Assembly (NCBI GenBank): GCA_027490145.1
Contig: JAIXYQ010000010.1
Location: forward strand, 1 to 64,000
Reading direction: 5' to 3'
Source of the DNA: Planctomycetaceae bacterium
Lineage (GTDB): Bacteria > Planctomycetota > Phycisphaerae > Phycisphaerales > SM1A02
DNA: 64,000 nucleotides
A program made the translations under genes and the position numbers. The notes beneath the pieces were generated by a model. The model was not told the DNA's origin, did no database searches, and saw nothing but the letters and a program-made list of their open reading frames with translations. This document shows, in pieces, positions 16,451 to 24,583 of the stretch; position 1 is the stretch's first letter, and the number at the start of each line of letters is the position of its first letter.

Positions 16451-17314
16451 ATGGGCGCGCTGGCGGGTCGAGTCGTGGTCGTCACCGGGGCGAGTTCAGG
16501 CATCGGAGCCGCCACGGCGCGGGCGTGTTCGGCTGCTGGGATGCACGTCGTCCTGGTGGCGCGACGTGAGGATCGGTTGCGCGAGGTGGCTGCATCCTGC
16601 GAAGCCATCGGGGCAAGGGCTCACCCCGTGGCGCTTGATGTGGCGCAACCGGGGGCCTCTGACGACATCCTGGCCCGCGCGAACTCGGCGTTTGGCCGCG
16701 TCGACGTGGTCTTCGCAAACGCCGGCTACGGGACGCGAGCTGGCTTGGTGGACATGAGTGAACACGACCTCCGGACGATGTTCGAAGTCAATTTCTTCTC
16801 GGCGCTCTCCTTGTGTCGGGCGGCCGCCAGGCAGTGGATCGCGGCGGCACAACCGGGGCACCTGATCATGTCATCGAGTTGCATCGGGAAGTTCCCGCTG
16901 GCGTACCACGGCGCGTACTGCGCGACCAAGGCGTCACAGGCGATGGCGTGCGCGGCGCTGCGGGCGGAACTGCAGGACCATCGCATTGCCGTGAGCAGTG
17001 TGCATCCCATCACGACCCGGACGGAGTTCTTCGTCGAGTCCGATCGCCGTTCCGGCGCTGACGGATCGACTGCCGAGGTTCCGGATCATGCGCCGTCGTT
17101 CCTGGTCCAGTCGCCGGAGCGTGTGGCGGCAGCCGTGGTCCAGTGCATGCGCCGGCCCGTTCCCGAAGTCTGGACGAGTTCGCTCGTTCGCCTGAGCGCC
17201 GCGCTGTTCACGGCCTGGCCATGGCTGCTGCACCGCGTGCTGGATCAACAGGCGGGGACGGAGCGGCGGCAGGACCAGCGTCGTCAGCGTGGTGTCCCGA
17301 ACGACCGGGAGTGA
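16451..17314 (+). CDS. Short-chain dehydrogenase/reductase (SDR)
   Basis: 287 aa. Classical SDR features: TGASSGIG cofactor loop near residue 13, ARRED after the second strand (Arg suggests NADP(H) preference), NAGYG, catalytic Ser in IMSSS and the YCATK catalytic Tyr-Lys pair. The C-terminal part contains a hydrophobic stretch (ALFTAWPWLLHRVL) seen in SDRs that act on lipid-like substrates. The substrate cannot be deduced. The start is ATG 16451 (TAGATT box). It converges on the diguanylate cyclase gene with a 4-bp gap. Confidence 0.9.
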   Translation: MGALAGRVVVVTGASSGIGAATARACSAAGMHVVLVARREDRLREVAASCEAIGARAHPVALDVAQPGASDDILARANSAFGRVDVVFANAGYGTRAGLVDMSEHDLRTMFEVNFFSALSLCRAAARQWIAAAQPGHLIMSSSCIGKFPLAYHGAYCATKASQAMACAALRAELQDHRIAVSSVHPITTRTEFFVESDRRSGADGSTAEVPDHAPSFLVQSPERVAAAVVQCMRRPVPEVWTSSLVRLSAALFTAWPWLLHRVLDQQAGTERRQDQRRQRGVPNDRE

Positions 17315-17318
17315 TGGA

Positions 17319-18332
17319 TCAGGCGCAGCGTGGCCGCTCAGGCCCGGCATCGAGCTTGAACTGGCGCCTGGTGCACTTGGCCGCATACATGGCGGCATCG
17401 GCATCGTGGAGCGCTGCATCGATGTCGCGGGAACCATCCAAGGTTGACCAACCCACGCTGGCCCGGATGCCGGCGATCGCCAGCGATTCCTGCACTCGTG
17501 CCGCCGTCCACCGTGTGGCGGGCCCGTCGGACTCCATGAGCAGGACCGCAAACTCATCCCCGCCGAGCCGAGCGATGACATCGGAGTCGCGGAAGGACGA
17601 TCGGATGACCTGAGCGGCGTGCCGCAGCAGGGCGTCACCGGCCCGATGTCCGAAGGCATCGTTGGTGAGCTTCAGTTCATCGAGGTCAATCATGATCAGG
17701 CCGGCGGCCGAGCCGTAGCGCTGGATCCGTCCCGCTTCGGCGTACGCAATGGTCTGCCAGCCCCTGCGGTTGTACAGGCGCGTGAGGTCATCGACCGTAC
17801 TCTCGCTCTCGGCGCGCTCTGCACGACGACGCAGCCGGTCTGCATCATGGGCGGCCTGGAGTGCGAAGCCGATCACGGTGGCGGCATGCGTCACGAGGGG
17901 AAGGCAGGTGGCCATCCCTTTGGCGTCGGAGTGCTCTCCAAGGCCAACCAAGGTGCCGAAGCACTCGCCGACGCCCTCGTCGGGAGCCCAGAACAGCGGT
18001 GAGCCGATGTACAGGGTGGCATCGCAGTCGTGCAGCAGTCCCTCGGTGCGCATCGCAGCCCAACCTTCGGGCCCCGTGGCGACGATGGCACGGCCCGTCT
18101 CGACCACGGTCCCACACGGGGTTCCCGAGGATGCATAGGCCTGTCCGGGTGCAAGGGCGCGATCTGCCTCAGGCGAGACATGCAGCACGATGTGTTCTTG
18201 GCTTCGCGCGCGCGCCACGAACCATGTCCTGAGGGGGGTGGATGCGGCGAGCAGCGACAAGGTCTGGCTGATCATCGTCCCGGGCTGCACCGCCGATCCT
18301 CCCGCACCGTCCGTCGCGCACTGAACATCCAT
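17319..18332 (-). CDS. GAF-GGDEF diguanylate cyclase
   Basis: 337 aa. Residues about 20-165 form a GAF-like sensor (SGTPCGTVVETGRAI is a recognisable segment). Residues about 178-330 are a GGDEF domain with an intact GGDEF active site at 257-261 and an RxxD inhibitory site (RDSD, 248-251) five residues before it. It should make c-di-GMP from two GTP with product inhibition. No membrane segment is seen, so it is cytoplasmic. The start is uncertain: ATG 18332 or ATG 18275, neither with a strong ribosome site. An HD-GYP protein that would degrade c-di-GMP is encoded at 62.2-63.9 kb. Confidence 0.9.
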   Translation of the reverse strand: MDVQCATDGAGGSAVQPGTMISQTLSLLAASTPLRTWFVARARSQEHIVLHVSPEADRALAPGQAYASSGTPCGTVVETGRAIVATGPEGWAAMRTEGLLHDCDATLYIGSPLFWAPDEGVGECFGTLVGLGEHSDAKGMATCLPLVTHAATVIGFALQAAHDADRLRRRAERAESESTVDDLTRLYNRRGWQTIAYAEAGRIQRYGSAAGLIMIDLDELKLTNDAFGHRAGDALLRHAAQVIRSSFRDSDVIARLGGDEFAVLLMESDGPATRWTAARVQESLAIAGIRASVGWSTLDGSRDIDAALHDADAAMYAAKCTRRQFKLDAGPERPRCA

Positions 18333-18411
18333 GGTGAGACCATCCGATTCATGTGGCAGCGGTGCAAGTCGTCCGTGGGGACGTTTGCCTTGGCACGGTG
18401 AGTTTCGGGAC

Positions 18412-18417
18412 TAGGAT
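18412..18417 (+). promoter_or_regulatory. Leaderless-type -10 box TAGGAT
   Basis: Ends 7 nt before the ATG at 18425 and overlaps an alternative ATG at 18416, which argues against the latter. Confidence 0.5.
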
Positions 18418-18424
18418 GAGGTGT

Positions 18425-21400
18425 ATGGCCGTCCTCCCGCGCGTGCTCCTGGGTGCCTTGATGCTTGGCGTGGGCAGCGCGTGGCTGGTGTCGGTCGGCG
18501 GCGGGTGGCGCGTGCCGGCCCGGTCCCGGCCCGCTCCTTCGGCCATGGCGAGTGAGATCCGGTACGGGCGCGACATCCGCCCGATCCTGAGTGATCGATG
18601 CTTCCAGTGTCACGGACCGGATCGCGCCAAGCAGCAGGCGGGCTTGAGACTCGATTCGTTCGAAGCAGCGACGCAGGCCCGCGCCGGTGGAGCAGCGATC
18701 GTTCCGGGCGCACCCGAGCGGAGCACGATGCTCGAGAGGATCCATCACGCCGACCCCGACCTGACCATGCCACCGCCCGACAGCGGCAAGCGGCCCCTGA
18801 CGGACGATGAGCGTGCGCTGCTTGCGCGGTGGATCGAGACGGGCGCGACCTACGAGGCGCACTGGGCGTTCCAGCCACCCCAACCGCTCCCCGTCCAGGT
18901 CGAGTCGACGGCGGCGCAGCCTGCGAGTGGATCGCAAGCGTCCTCATCCGGGTGGGGCCGCACGCCGATCGATCGATTCATCCTCGAGCGATGGAAGCGC
19001 GCGGGCGTCGCGACCGGACCGGAAGCTGACCGGGCCACCCTGGCGCGCCGCGTGTTCCTTGACCTGACGGGGCTGCCCCCGACCGATCGTGAACTTGAGG
19101 CGCACCTCGCCGATGAGCGACCCGATGCCTATGAACGACTGGTGGCCATGCTCCTGGAGCAGGAGCCGTACGTCACGCGGTACGCCGAACGCATGGCCGT
19201 GCCTTGGCTCGACTTGGCACGTTACGCCGACACCTGTGGCATCCACATGGATGCAGGTCGGCAGATCTGGCCGTGGCGCGACTGGGTGCTGCAGGCCTAC
19301 CGGTCGAACATGCCGTACGACCGATTCGTGATCGAGCAATTGGCAGGTGACCTGATCCCCGGCGCCACGCAGGACCACGTCATCGCCAGTGGCTTCAACC
19401 GCAACCACGTCACCACCGACGAGGGCGGCGCGATTCCCGAGGAATACCTGGTCGAATACTGGGTCGACCGCACCAACACGACGGCCTCGGTGTTCCTTGG
19501 ACTGACCATGGGTTGTGCCCGCTGCCACGACCACAAGTTCGATCCGGTGACGACCGAGGACTACTACTCGATGCTGGCGTTCTTCAACAGCATCGAGGAG
19601 CCCGGGCTCTACTCGCAGTTGCCTGATCCGAATCGCGCGTTCGAGCCGGCGATTCCCGTGGCGGACCCGCGCCTTTCCGCTGCGCTCGATGCACTGGCCG
19701 CGGAGCGTGCGCAAGCCGTCGTGGTGCGCGACGCGGGCGCCGAGGAGGACCGTGCGCTGCTCGATGGTTTCCTCGCACGCTGGCGCTCGGAAGAGGGCAT
19801 CGCCTGGACACGACCCGTGGTCGAGAAGGCCGTGAGCGCCGGTGGCGCCACGCTGACGCAGCAGGCCGATGGCTCGGTGCTTGCTTCGGGTGCGAACCCG
19901 GATGTCGACGAGCACACGATCACGCTGAGGTTCCCCGAGACCGGCGTGCGCTTGATCGCCCTTGAAGCGCTCACGGATCCCAGCCTCGGCGGCCGCGTGG
20001 GGCGCGCTCCCAATGGCAACGCCGTGCTGAGCGCGATCCGAGCCGAGGCGGTGAGCCTTGAAGATCCGCGCGTGCGCGTTCCGGTGCGTTTCGTGTGGGC
20101 TTGGGCCAGTCATGAGCAGCCCAACGGTGACTTCCGCGCAGTCAACGCCCTGGATGGGGCCGATGGACGCCAGTGGGCGCTCGAAGGGCATGTGCATGGC
20201 CAGGGCCGCGTGGCGTACTTCCTGACCGAGTCGCCCATCGGTTTCACCACCGGAACCCAGCTGGAACTCACCTTGGGCTACCAGTCGCCGTACGCGCAGC
20301 ACTCGATCGGCCGCGTCCGCGTGCACGTTGCCGCTGCGGATGACCGGGTGTTGGCCCAGCTGCCGATCGCCACGAGCGACTGGTACCTGAGTGAAGTCTT
20401 CGGCAGTGGATCGCTCGATGCCGCGCTCGCGGAGCATGGCCCCGGCCTGGAGGCACGGTTCAGCCGCCACGCCAGGTTCGGCAACGGTGGATGGCGTCAC
20501 GCACCCGGGATCCGTGAGGCCGAGGTCGTGGGCTTGGCCCAGGGCGTGGGTGCGGAATACATCGTGCGGCAGGTCTTCGCTCCGACCGCGCGCACGCTGG
20601 ACCTTGGATTGGGCAGCGATGACCAGATCACGGTCTGGCGCAACGGGGAAACGGTCCACGCGAATGCGGCGCAGCGGGGTGTCGCCCCCGACCAGGACCG
20701 CATCGAGATCCAGCTTCCGGCGGGGGAAAGCCAGTTGGTCTTCAAGGTCGTGAACACGGGAGGGCAAGGCGGCTTCTTCGCGCGGATGACGCAGCCCCCG
20801 GCCGTGCTGGCCCCGGCGGATCTTGGCCTCCTGATGCCCGATCCCGCGGTCCATGACGGCGCGGTCCAGTTGGCCAGCGACAGCTGGCGTGTGCAGCACT
20901 CGCCGCGCTACCGCGAGGCGGCGCAGCGGGTGGCGGCGATCGACCAACGCATCGAGCGCGCGAAGGCCGAGTCGCCGCAGACCATGGTCATGCGCGAGCT
21001 CGGGGCACCGCGCGACACGTACGTGCTGATGCGGGGCTCGTACACCGCGCCGGACCCCGATCGCAAGGTCACGCGCGACATCCCGAAGGTGCTCGGCTCC
21101 TGGCCCGAGGAGTTGCCGCGCAATCGCCTCGGCCTGGCGCAGTGGATCGTGAGCGATCGCAATCCACTCACCGCGCGTGTGACCGTGAATCGCCTGTGGG
21201 AACTGCTCTTCGGCCGCGGACTGGTGCGCACCAGCGAGGACTTCGGCCTGCAAGGGGACCTGCCGACCCACCCTGAGCTGCTGGATTGGCTGGCGATCGA
21301 GTTCCGTGAGGGTGGATGGAACGTGCGCGAACTGGTTCGACTCATGGTCACGAGTTCGACGTACCGCCTCTCGAGCAGGACGCGGCCCGAGGTCGCCGCG

Positions 21401-22069
21401 TTCGATGCCGACAACCGCTTGCTGTCTTGGTATCCCCGGCAGCGCCTGGCGGCGGAGCAGATCAGGGACCAAGCCCTGTACGTGGGCGGCCTGCTGGTCG
21501 AGGAGCTCGGGGGGCGCAGCGTGAAGCCCTACCAGCCCGAGGGGCTGTGGCAGGAAGTCGCGATGCTCCAGTCCAACACCCGCGCGTATGAGCAGGGCAG
21601 CGGTGAGGACCTCTGGCGGCGAAGCCTGTACACCTACTGGAAGCGCGCCGTGCCGCCGCCGTCGCTCCTGACCTTCGATGCGCCGACGCGCGAGTTCTGC
21701 ACCACGCGACGCATGTCGACCAACACGCCGCTGCAGGCGCTGGTGCTCTGGAACGATCCTCAGTTCGTCGAGGCAGCCCGGGCCGCTGCAGCCCGGGTGC
21801 TGTCCGAACCCGGCACCGATGCGGCGCGCATGCGGACGCTCTTCCTGCGCGCCACCGCCCATGAGCCGCGGGCTGGGCTGCTGGATCGACTGCTCGAGGA
21901 TCTCGAGCTGTACCGAGCGCGGTTCGCCCGTGGCGCCGACGATGCGAAGAAGCTCGTTGCCGTGGGCGAGCATCCGGCTGGCCGATCGATGGAGCCTGCC
22001 GAGCTTGCGGCGTGGACCATGGTCGCCAATGCCATCCTGGCCAGCGACCCCGTGATCGTGAAGGACTGA
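18425..22069 (+). CDS. Planctomycete PSD1/PSCyt cytochrome protein (DUF1549/DUF1553)
   Basis: 1214 aa. The N-terminal hydrophobic segment is a signal or anchor. A planctomycete-type cytochrome c domain follows with one haem site CFQCH (about 59-63) and the usual MPPP Met region. Next come a DUF1549 region (PIDRFILERWKRAG onward, including CARCHDHKFDP) and, after a jelly-roll-like insert, a C-terminal DUF1553 region (DRNPLTARVTVNRLWELLFG, TNTPLQALVLWND). These proteins are typical of Planctomycetes and occur next to a DUF1501 gene, as here (16 bp gap). They are thought to act on extracytoplasmic, possibly polysaccharide-linked substrates, but the reaction is not established. Start ATG 18425 chosen over 18416 by the TAGGAT spacing. 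Confidence 0.9.
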   Translation: MAVLPRVLLGALMLGVGSAWLVSVGGGWRVPARSRPAPSAMASEIRYGRDIRPILSDRCFQCHGPDRAKQQAGLRLDSFEAATQARAGGAAIVPGAPERSTMLERIHHADPDLTMPPPDSGKRPLTDDERALLARWIETGATYEAHWAFQPPQPLPVQVESTAAQPASGSQASSSGWGRTPIDRFILERWKRAGVATGPEADRATLARRVFLDLTGLPPTDRELEAHLADERPDAYERLVAMLLEQEPYVTRYAERMAVPWLDLARYADTCGIHMDAGRQIWPWRDWVLQAYRSNMPYDRFVIEQLAGDLIPGATQDHVIASGFNRNHVTTDEGGAIPEEYLVEYWVDRTNTTASVFLGLTMGCARCHDHKFDPVTTEDYYSMLAFFNSIEEPGLYSQLPDPNRAFEPAIPVADPRLSAALDALAAERAQAVVVRDAGAEEDRALLDGFLARWRSEEGIAWTRPVVEKAVSAGGATLTQQADGSVLASGANPDVDEHTITLRFPETGVRLIALEALTDPSLGGRVGRAPNGNAVLSAIRAEAVSLEDPRVRVPVRFVWAWASHEQPNGDFRAVNALDGADGRQWALEGHVHGQGRVAYFLTESPIGFTTGTQLELTLGYQSPYAQHSIGRVRVHVAAADDRVLAQLPIATSDWYLSEVFGSGSLDAALAEHGPGLEARFSRHARFGNGGWRHAPGIREAEVVGLAQGVGAEYIVRQVFAPTARTLDLGLGSDDQITVWRNGETVHANAAQRGVAPDQDRIEIQLPAGESQLVFKVVNTGGQGGFFARMTQPPAVLAPADLGLLMPDPAVHDGAVQLASDSWRVQHSPRYREAAQRVAAIDQRIERAKAESPQTMVMRELGAPRDTYVLMRGSYTAPDPDRKVTRDIPKVLGSWPEELPRNRLGLAQWIVSDRNPLTARVTVNRLWELLFGRGLVRTSEDFGLQGDLPTHPELLDWLAIEFREGGWNVRELVRLMVTSSTYRLSSRTRPEVAAFDADNRLLSWYPRQRLAAEQIRDQALYVGGLLVEELGGRSVKPYQPEGLWQEVAMLQSNTRAYEQGSGEDLWRRSLYTYWKRAVPPPSLLTFDAPTREFCTTRRMSTNTPLQALVLWNDPQFVEAARAAAARVLSEPGTDAARMRTLFLRATAHEPRAGLLDRLLEDLELYRARFARGADDAKKLVAVGEHPAGRSMEPAELAAWTMVANAILASDPVIVKD

Positions 22070-22085
22070 ACGCCGAAGGAGCCCC

Positions 22086-23591
22086 ATGCGCAAGGATCCG
22101 ATCATGCACGGCCCAGCCGATCCGCTCGAGGAGTACCTGCTGAACCTCACGCGGAGGCGTTTCTTCGGCAAAGTAGCGGGCTCACTTGGCGCTGCGCTCG
22201 GCGGCGCCGCCCTGGCCGATCTCGCGATGACCCGGGGCGCGCTTGCGGGCTCGGTGTCGAGCGAGGCCGCTGGCGTGCTGGCCAACCTTCCTCACTACGC
22301 GCCGCGTGCCAAGCGCGTGATCTACCTGCACATGGAGGGCGCCCCGAGCCAACTGGACCTGTACGACCACAAGCCCGGTCTGGTGGACCGTTTCGACCAG
22401 GACCTGCCCGACTCCGTGCGCAACGGCCAGCGCATCACGGGCATGACGAGTGGGCAGGCGCGGTTCCCCGTCGCGCCGACGATGTTCCGTTTCCAGCGCC
22501 ACGAGAACAACGAGGGGGGCGTCTGGCTGAGCGAACTGCTGCCCCACACCGGCGGCGTCGCACACGAGATCTGCTTCATCAATTCGCTGCACACCACGGC
22601 GATCAACCACGAGCCCGGCATCACCTTCTTCCAGACCGGCACCGAGCAACCGGGTCGCCCGAGCTTCGGCGCCTGGGTGAGCTACGGGCTCGGCAGCGCC
22701 AACCGCAACCTGCCCAACTTCGTCGTCATGATCACGCAGGGGATCGGCAACATGCAGGCCCTGAGCGCGCGCTTCTGGGGAAGCGGCTTCCTGCCGAGCG
22801 AGCACCAGGGCTGCAAGCTGCGGGCCGGGCGCGATGCGGTGCTCCACCTGCGCGATCCGGATGGGCTGACGCGTGACGACCGGCGGCAGATGCTCGACTT
22901 GGTGAGCGAGATCAATGCGCGCGAATTCCAGGACAGCCTTGATCCCGAGGTGCAGGCTCGCATCGCGCAGCATGAGATGGCCTACCGCATGCAGATGTCG
23001 GTGCCTGAGCTGACCGACTTCAGCGACGAGAGCGAGGCCACGCTGGCGATGTACGGCCCGGACGTGCGCAAGCCGGGATCATTCGCCGCCAACTGCCTGA
23101 TGGCACGGAGGCTCTCGGAGCGGGGCGTCCGGTTCGTGCAGCTCTACATGCGCGGGTGGGACCAGCACGGCAACCTGCCGGGCGAACTGCGCGCGCAGGC
23201 CGGTGCGGTCGACCAGCCCCAGGCGGCGCTCATCAAGGACCTTCGTCAACGAGGGTTGCTCGACGACACGCTGGTGCTGTGGGCAGGGGAGTTCGGGCGA
23301 ACGGTGTATTGCCAGGGCCCGCTCGCGCGCGAGAACTACGGGCGGGACCACCCTCCCCGCTGCTTCACGGTCTGGCTGGCGGGCGGCGGCGTGAAGCCCG
23401 GCATCAGCTGGGGCAAGACCGATGACTTCGGTTACAACGTGATCGAGAACCCCGTCGAAGTCCACGACCTGCACGCCACAATGCTGCACCTGCTCGGGTT
23501 CGAGCACAAGCGGCTGACGTACCGGCATGAGGGGCGCGACTATCGCCTGACCGACGTGCACGGCAAGGTGGTCCGCGGCATCATGGCGTGA
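22086..23591 (+). CDS. DUF1501 family protein, Tat-exported, sulfatase-like fold
   Basis: 501 aa. A twin-arginine signal RRRFFGKVAG (Arg23-25) is followed by an Ala/Gly-rich hydrophobic stretch. Motifs of DUF1501 include VIYLHMEGAPSQLDLYDHKP, the middle NHEPG segment, and GEFGRT with DHPP near the C-terminus. The family adopts an alkaline-phosphatase/sulfatase-like fold. The enzymatic activity is not established. Its export route (folded, by Tat) fits a cofactor- or metal-containing partner of the adjacent haem protein; the two form one operon. Confidence 0.9.
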   Translation: MRKDPIMHGPADPLEEYLLNLTRRRFFGKVAGSLGAALGGAALADLAMTRGALAGSVSSEAAGVLANLPHYAPRAKRVIYLHMEGAPSQLDLYDHKPGLVDRFDQDLPDSVRNGQRITGMTSGQARFPVAPTMFRFQRHENNEGGVWLSELLPHTGGVAHEICFINSLHTTAINHEPGITFFQTGTEQPGRPSFGAWVSYGLGSANRNLPNFVVMITQGIGNMQALSARFWGSGFLPSEHQGCKLRAGRDAVLHLRDPDGLTRDDRRQMLDLVSEINAREFQDSLDPEVQARIAQHEMAYRMQMSVPELTDFSDESEATLAMYGPDVRKPGSFAANCLMARRLSERGVRFVQLYMRGWDQHGNLPGELRAQAGAVDQPQAALIKDLRQRGLLDDTLVLWAGEFGRTVYCQGPLARENYGRDHPPRCFTVWLAGGGVKPGISWGKTDDFGYNVIENPVEVHDLHATMLHLLGFEHKRLTYRHEGRDYRLTDVHGKVVRGIMA

Positions 23592-23902
23592 CGGGCTGGA
23601 TGAGATGTAACTGCATTTCTTGAATCGGGTTGCGATCCAAAGAACGTCCTTTTTGGGTCGTGCGGTTCATGATTACCGGCCAAACTCAATTCAAGTGCGG
23701 AATTTTGTTCCAATTCACGGAACCCGTTTGCTTGGGTGGCACTTTGTGGAATGGTGCGCTCGGCCCCAATGGGAGTTCGGGCCCATCGTCCAACGTGATG
23801 CGGAGCGGAAGGGCTTCGTGGCATCGTTGGTGCGGTGACCGGGATTGACTCGATCGTTTGACACAACAGGGACTCACCCGAGTCCGAGGGAGAGGAAAAG
23901 GA
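23592..23902. other. AT-richer intergenic region and 5' leader
   Basis: 311 bp with no supported gene. Its composition is visibly less GC-rich than the flanks. It ends in a ribosome site (GGAAAAGGA) for the gene at 23903. No defined promoter or riboswitch fold was recognised. Confidence 0.4.
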
Positions 23903-24505
23903 ATGAAGCATCCATCCATCGGGATGGCGCTGGCTGTGGCCACGTCGTCCGCCATCGTCTCGTCCGTCGACGCCGCCGTCGTCAACTGGAATCTGAACCT
24001 GGACATTCCGGCCACCGAGGCGGGTCTGTTCATCAACATCGAGCAGCAGGTGTATGGCACCTCGCCGGACATGAACGCCGGTTGGGACTTGAATCCCAAC
24101 GGTGCGAATGCGCTGTTCTTCGGTGGGACCACTGCTCACGGCACCTGGATGATGGTTGATCCCGCCACGGGCTGGGACTCGGCGAGTTCATTCGCCCCCG
24201 GCGTCGTGGTGGGTTCGAGCTACCAGTTCAAGGCGCTGCCCGGCGGCAACGTGATCTTCGGGAACGCGCCCGGCCTGTGGAAGGAGAATGCCAACAACAT
24301 CTTTGGCTTCCGCTTCTTGAACGCGCAGAACCAGGTGCGGTACGGCTACGGCGTCATGTACATCGGAGCCAACGCGCTTGAGCGCCGCTTGGTCTCGTTG
24401 AGCTACGAGACCACCGGTCTGTCCATCGTGGCCGTGCCGGCGCCCGGCGCCGTGGCCCTGGCTGGGCTGGCGGGCCTCGTCGGCGGCACGCGTCGTCGGC
24501 GCTGA
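23903..24505 (+). CDS. PEP-CTERM-like surface protein, paralogue 1
   Basis: 200 aa. A signal peptide ends near VDAA (residue 25). The mature domain is homologous to the proteins at 26762 and 30569: shared landmarks are GLFINIE, GWDLNPNG, NIFGFRF and the YGYG strand. The C-terminus VPAPGAVALAGLAGL...TRRRR is a PEP-CTERM-type sorting tail (short Pro-rich motif, hydrophobic helix, Arg cluster) recognised by exosortase systems. No exosortase gene is in the window. ATG 23903 has the purine-rich leader GGAAAAGGA. Function unknown; cell-envelope location inferred. Confidence 0.8.
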   Translation: MKHPSIGMALAVATSSAIVSSVDAAVVNWNLNLDIPATEAGLFINIEQQVYGTSPDMNAGWDLNPNGANALFFGGTTAHGTWMMVDPATGWDSASSFAPGVVVGSSYQFKALPGGNVIFGNAPGLWKENANNIFGFRFLNAQNQVRYGYGVMYIGANALERRLVSLSYETTGLSIVAVPAPGAVALAGLAGLVGGTRRRR

Positions 24506-24536
24506 CTCAGCCCGGCCCGGACACTGTTTCATGATC

Positions 24537-24566
24537 GAGGCCGTCGGTCCCACGACCGGCGGCCTC
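24537..24566. terminator. Hairpin between convergent genes
   Basis: 11-bp arms 24537-24547 and 24556-24566 pair with one G-T wobble. It can serve both converging genes. Confidence 0.55.
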
Positions 24567-24583
24567 GTCGCATCCGGGGCGTC

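Noticed and set aside
18416..18424. ATG at 18416 as start of the PSD1 gene
   Set aside because: It overlaps the TAGGAT box; ATG 18425 has the 7-nt spacing seen at other starts.
18944..22285. Very long open frame on the minus strand (over 1100 codons) opposite the PSD1 gene
   Set aside because: High GC content leaves antisense frames open. The product shows no domain structure, while the plus strand encodes clear cytochrome, DUF1549 and DUF1553 motifs.
23730..23760. TGGCAC followed by a possible -12 element (sigma-54 promoter), as seen before PEP-CTERM genes elsewhere
   Set aside because: The -12 TTGC element is absent at the required spacing; the same test failed upstream of 26762 and 30569.
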